From contig JAWXUL010000081.1 in the NCBI GenBank assembly GCA_044432725.1, positions 1 through 5,319 on the forward strand: a stretch of DNA of 5,319 nucleotides, given 5' to 3'. Shown in pieces: positions 4,978 to 5,319 of this stretch. The notes beneath the pieces were generated by a model. It did no database searches. It was given only the letters and a program-made list of their open reading frames with translations, and was not told the DNA's origin. The DNA comes from JAWXUK01 sp044432725. Lineage in GTDB: Bacteria; Bacillota; Clostridia; Oscillospirales; Oscillospiraceae. Position numbers and translations under genes: made by a program. How positions within the stretch are numbered: position 1 is the stretch's first letter; each line of letters starts with the position of its first letter.

Positions 4978-5319
4978 ATGAGCGAAAAAATATTGCAACA
5001 GTTGTACTATGGAAAAATTGAACCAGTTACTAAACGAATGGCAAGCGGTAGTGAATACCAGAAGCAACAAAAAATGATTAGCGAAGCACATGAAGAATTG
5101 ATGAAAAAGTTAGATGAGAATGATTTTAAATTATTGGAAACTATTATGGAGGGATGGACAGATCTAGACTGCATCGGTAACGAAGAAAGATTTATTGAGG
5201 GGGTCAACTCATTTTGCTACGCAAAACTGCTACGCAGCCGCCGTATTCTTCGGCGGTGAGGGTTTAAAATGGGAGCAAGGCTCATGCTCGAAGTCTTTGA
5301 AACTGGAGAAGTGCAACTA
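4978..5319 (+). pseudogene. DUF6809-like gene interrupted by a 60-bp hairpin repeat; continues past the window edge
   Basis: The start is the ATG at 4978, with GAGG (4967-4970) 7 bases upstream. Residues 1-75 read MSEKILQQLYYGKIEP...GSEYQKQQKMI...FKLLETIMEGWTDL...ERFIEG, the layout I recall for DUF6809, a family of about 90 residues and unknown function. After FIEG the frame enters a hairpin repeat and meets TGA at 5257-5259. Directly beyond the repeat, in the same frame, the family's ending resumes as FKMGARLMLEVFETGEVQL up to the window end. Removing 60 bp (5203-5262, boundaries ambiguous by up to three G) restores a continuous FIEG-FKMGARLM. As it stands the product would be 93 residues with a repeat-encoded tail. 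Confidence 0.8.
5203..5262 (+). repeat. Solo 60-bp triple-hairpin repeat inserted in the DUF6809-like gene
   Basis: Leader GTCAACTCA (5203-5211), H1 TTTTGC-TAC-GCAAAA (5212-5226), H2 CTGC-TAC-GCAG (5227-5237), H3 CCGCCG-TATTCTT-CGGCGG (5238-5256), then TGAGGG (5257-5262). It is the same element as the copies at 1727-2077, with the stems preserved. The host sequence just left of it is also TGAGGG (5196-5201). Confidence 0.95.

Noticed and set aside
5196..5262. Integron attC-like site
   Set aside because: Structured like a recombination site, but it lacks the paired R-box core sites and there is no cassette or integrase context.

Overview
The window looks like a decayed stretch of mobile accessory DNA from a Gram-positive Clostridia-type bacterium (Bacillota). 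The DNA is AT-rich, the ribosome binding sites are strong AGGAGG/GGAG types, and the recognisable proteins are types I associate with gut Clostridia and their conjugative or mobilizable elements. Family names are from memory; no search was run.

Layout. (1) Bases 2-118 hold the C-terminal end of an unrecognised gene, followed by a strong intrinsic terminator at 144-196. (2) Bases 269-1482 are an IS30-family insertion sequence with an intact transposase on the minus strand. A second, solo copy of its left end lies 18 bp beyond its right end (1501-1543). (3) Bases 1671-2077 hold no gene. They carry a family of about 60-bp repeats, each made of three adjoining hairpins. Three copies stand in exact 60-bp tandem, followed by a truncated copy and a diverged full copy. 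(4) Bases 2078-2444, minus strand, are a broken fragment of the C-terminal part of a Clostridia-type relaxase, with one in-frame stop and one frameshift. (5) Bases 2444-3623 are an apparently intact IS3-family element (orfA, a -1 slip site, orfB). (6) Bases 3624-3814 are a small plus-strand gene of DUF6103-like appearance whose start has been lost at the IS3 end. (7) Bases 3815-4478 hold no convincing gene, but 4166-4304 is a run of five hairpins. (8) A ribbon-helix-helix protein (4479-4898) is followed by a DUF6809-like gene (4978 to the window end). That gene is interrupted by a solo copy of the same 60-bp triple-hairpin repeat.

How it fits together. Relaxase remnant, DUF6103-like remnant, ribbon-helix-helix protein and DUF6809-like gene are the kind of set found in the mobilization regions of Clostridia elements. 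Here the relaxase and DUF6103-like genes are divergent and both have lost their 5' ends at IS3, so the mobilization module is probably dead and rearranged. The most interesting item is the 60-bp element. Its insertion in the DUF6809-like gene can be read to within about 3 bp, its copies show paired base changes that preserve all three stems, and its right end resembles the flank into which it inserted.
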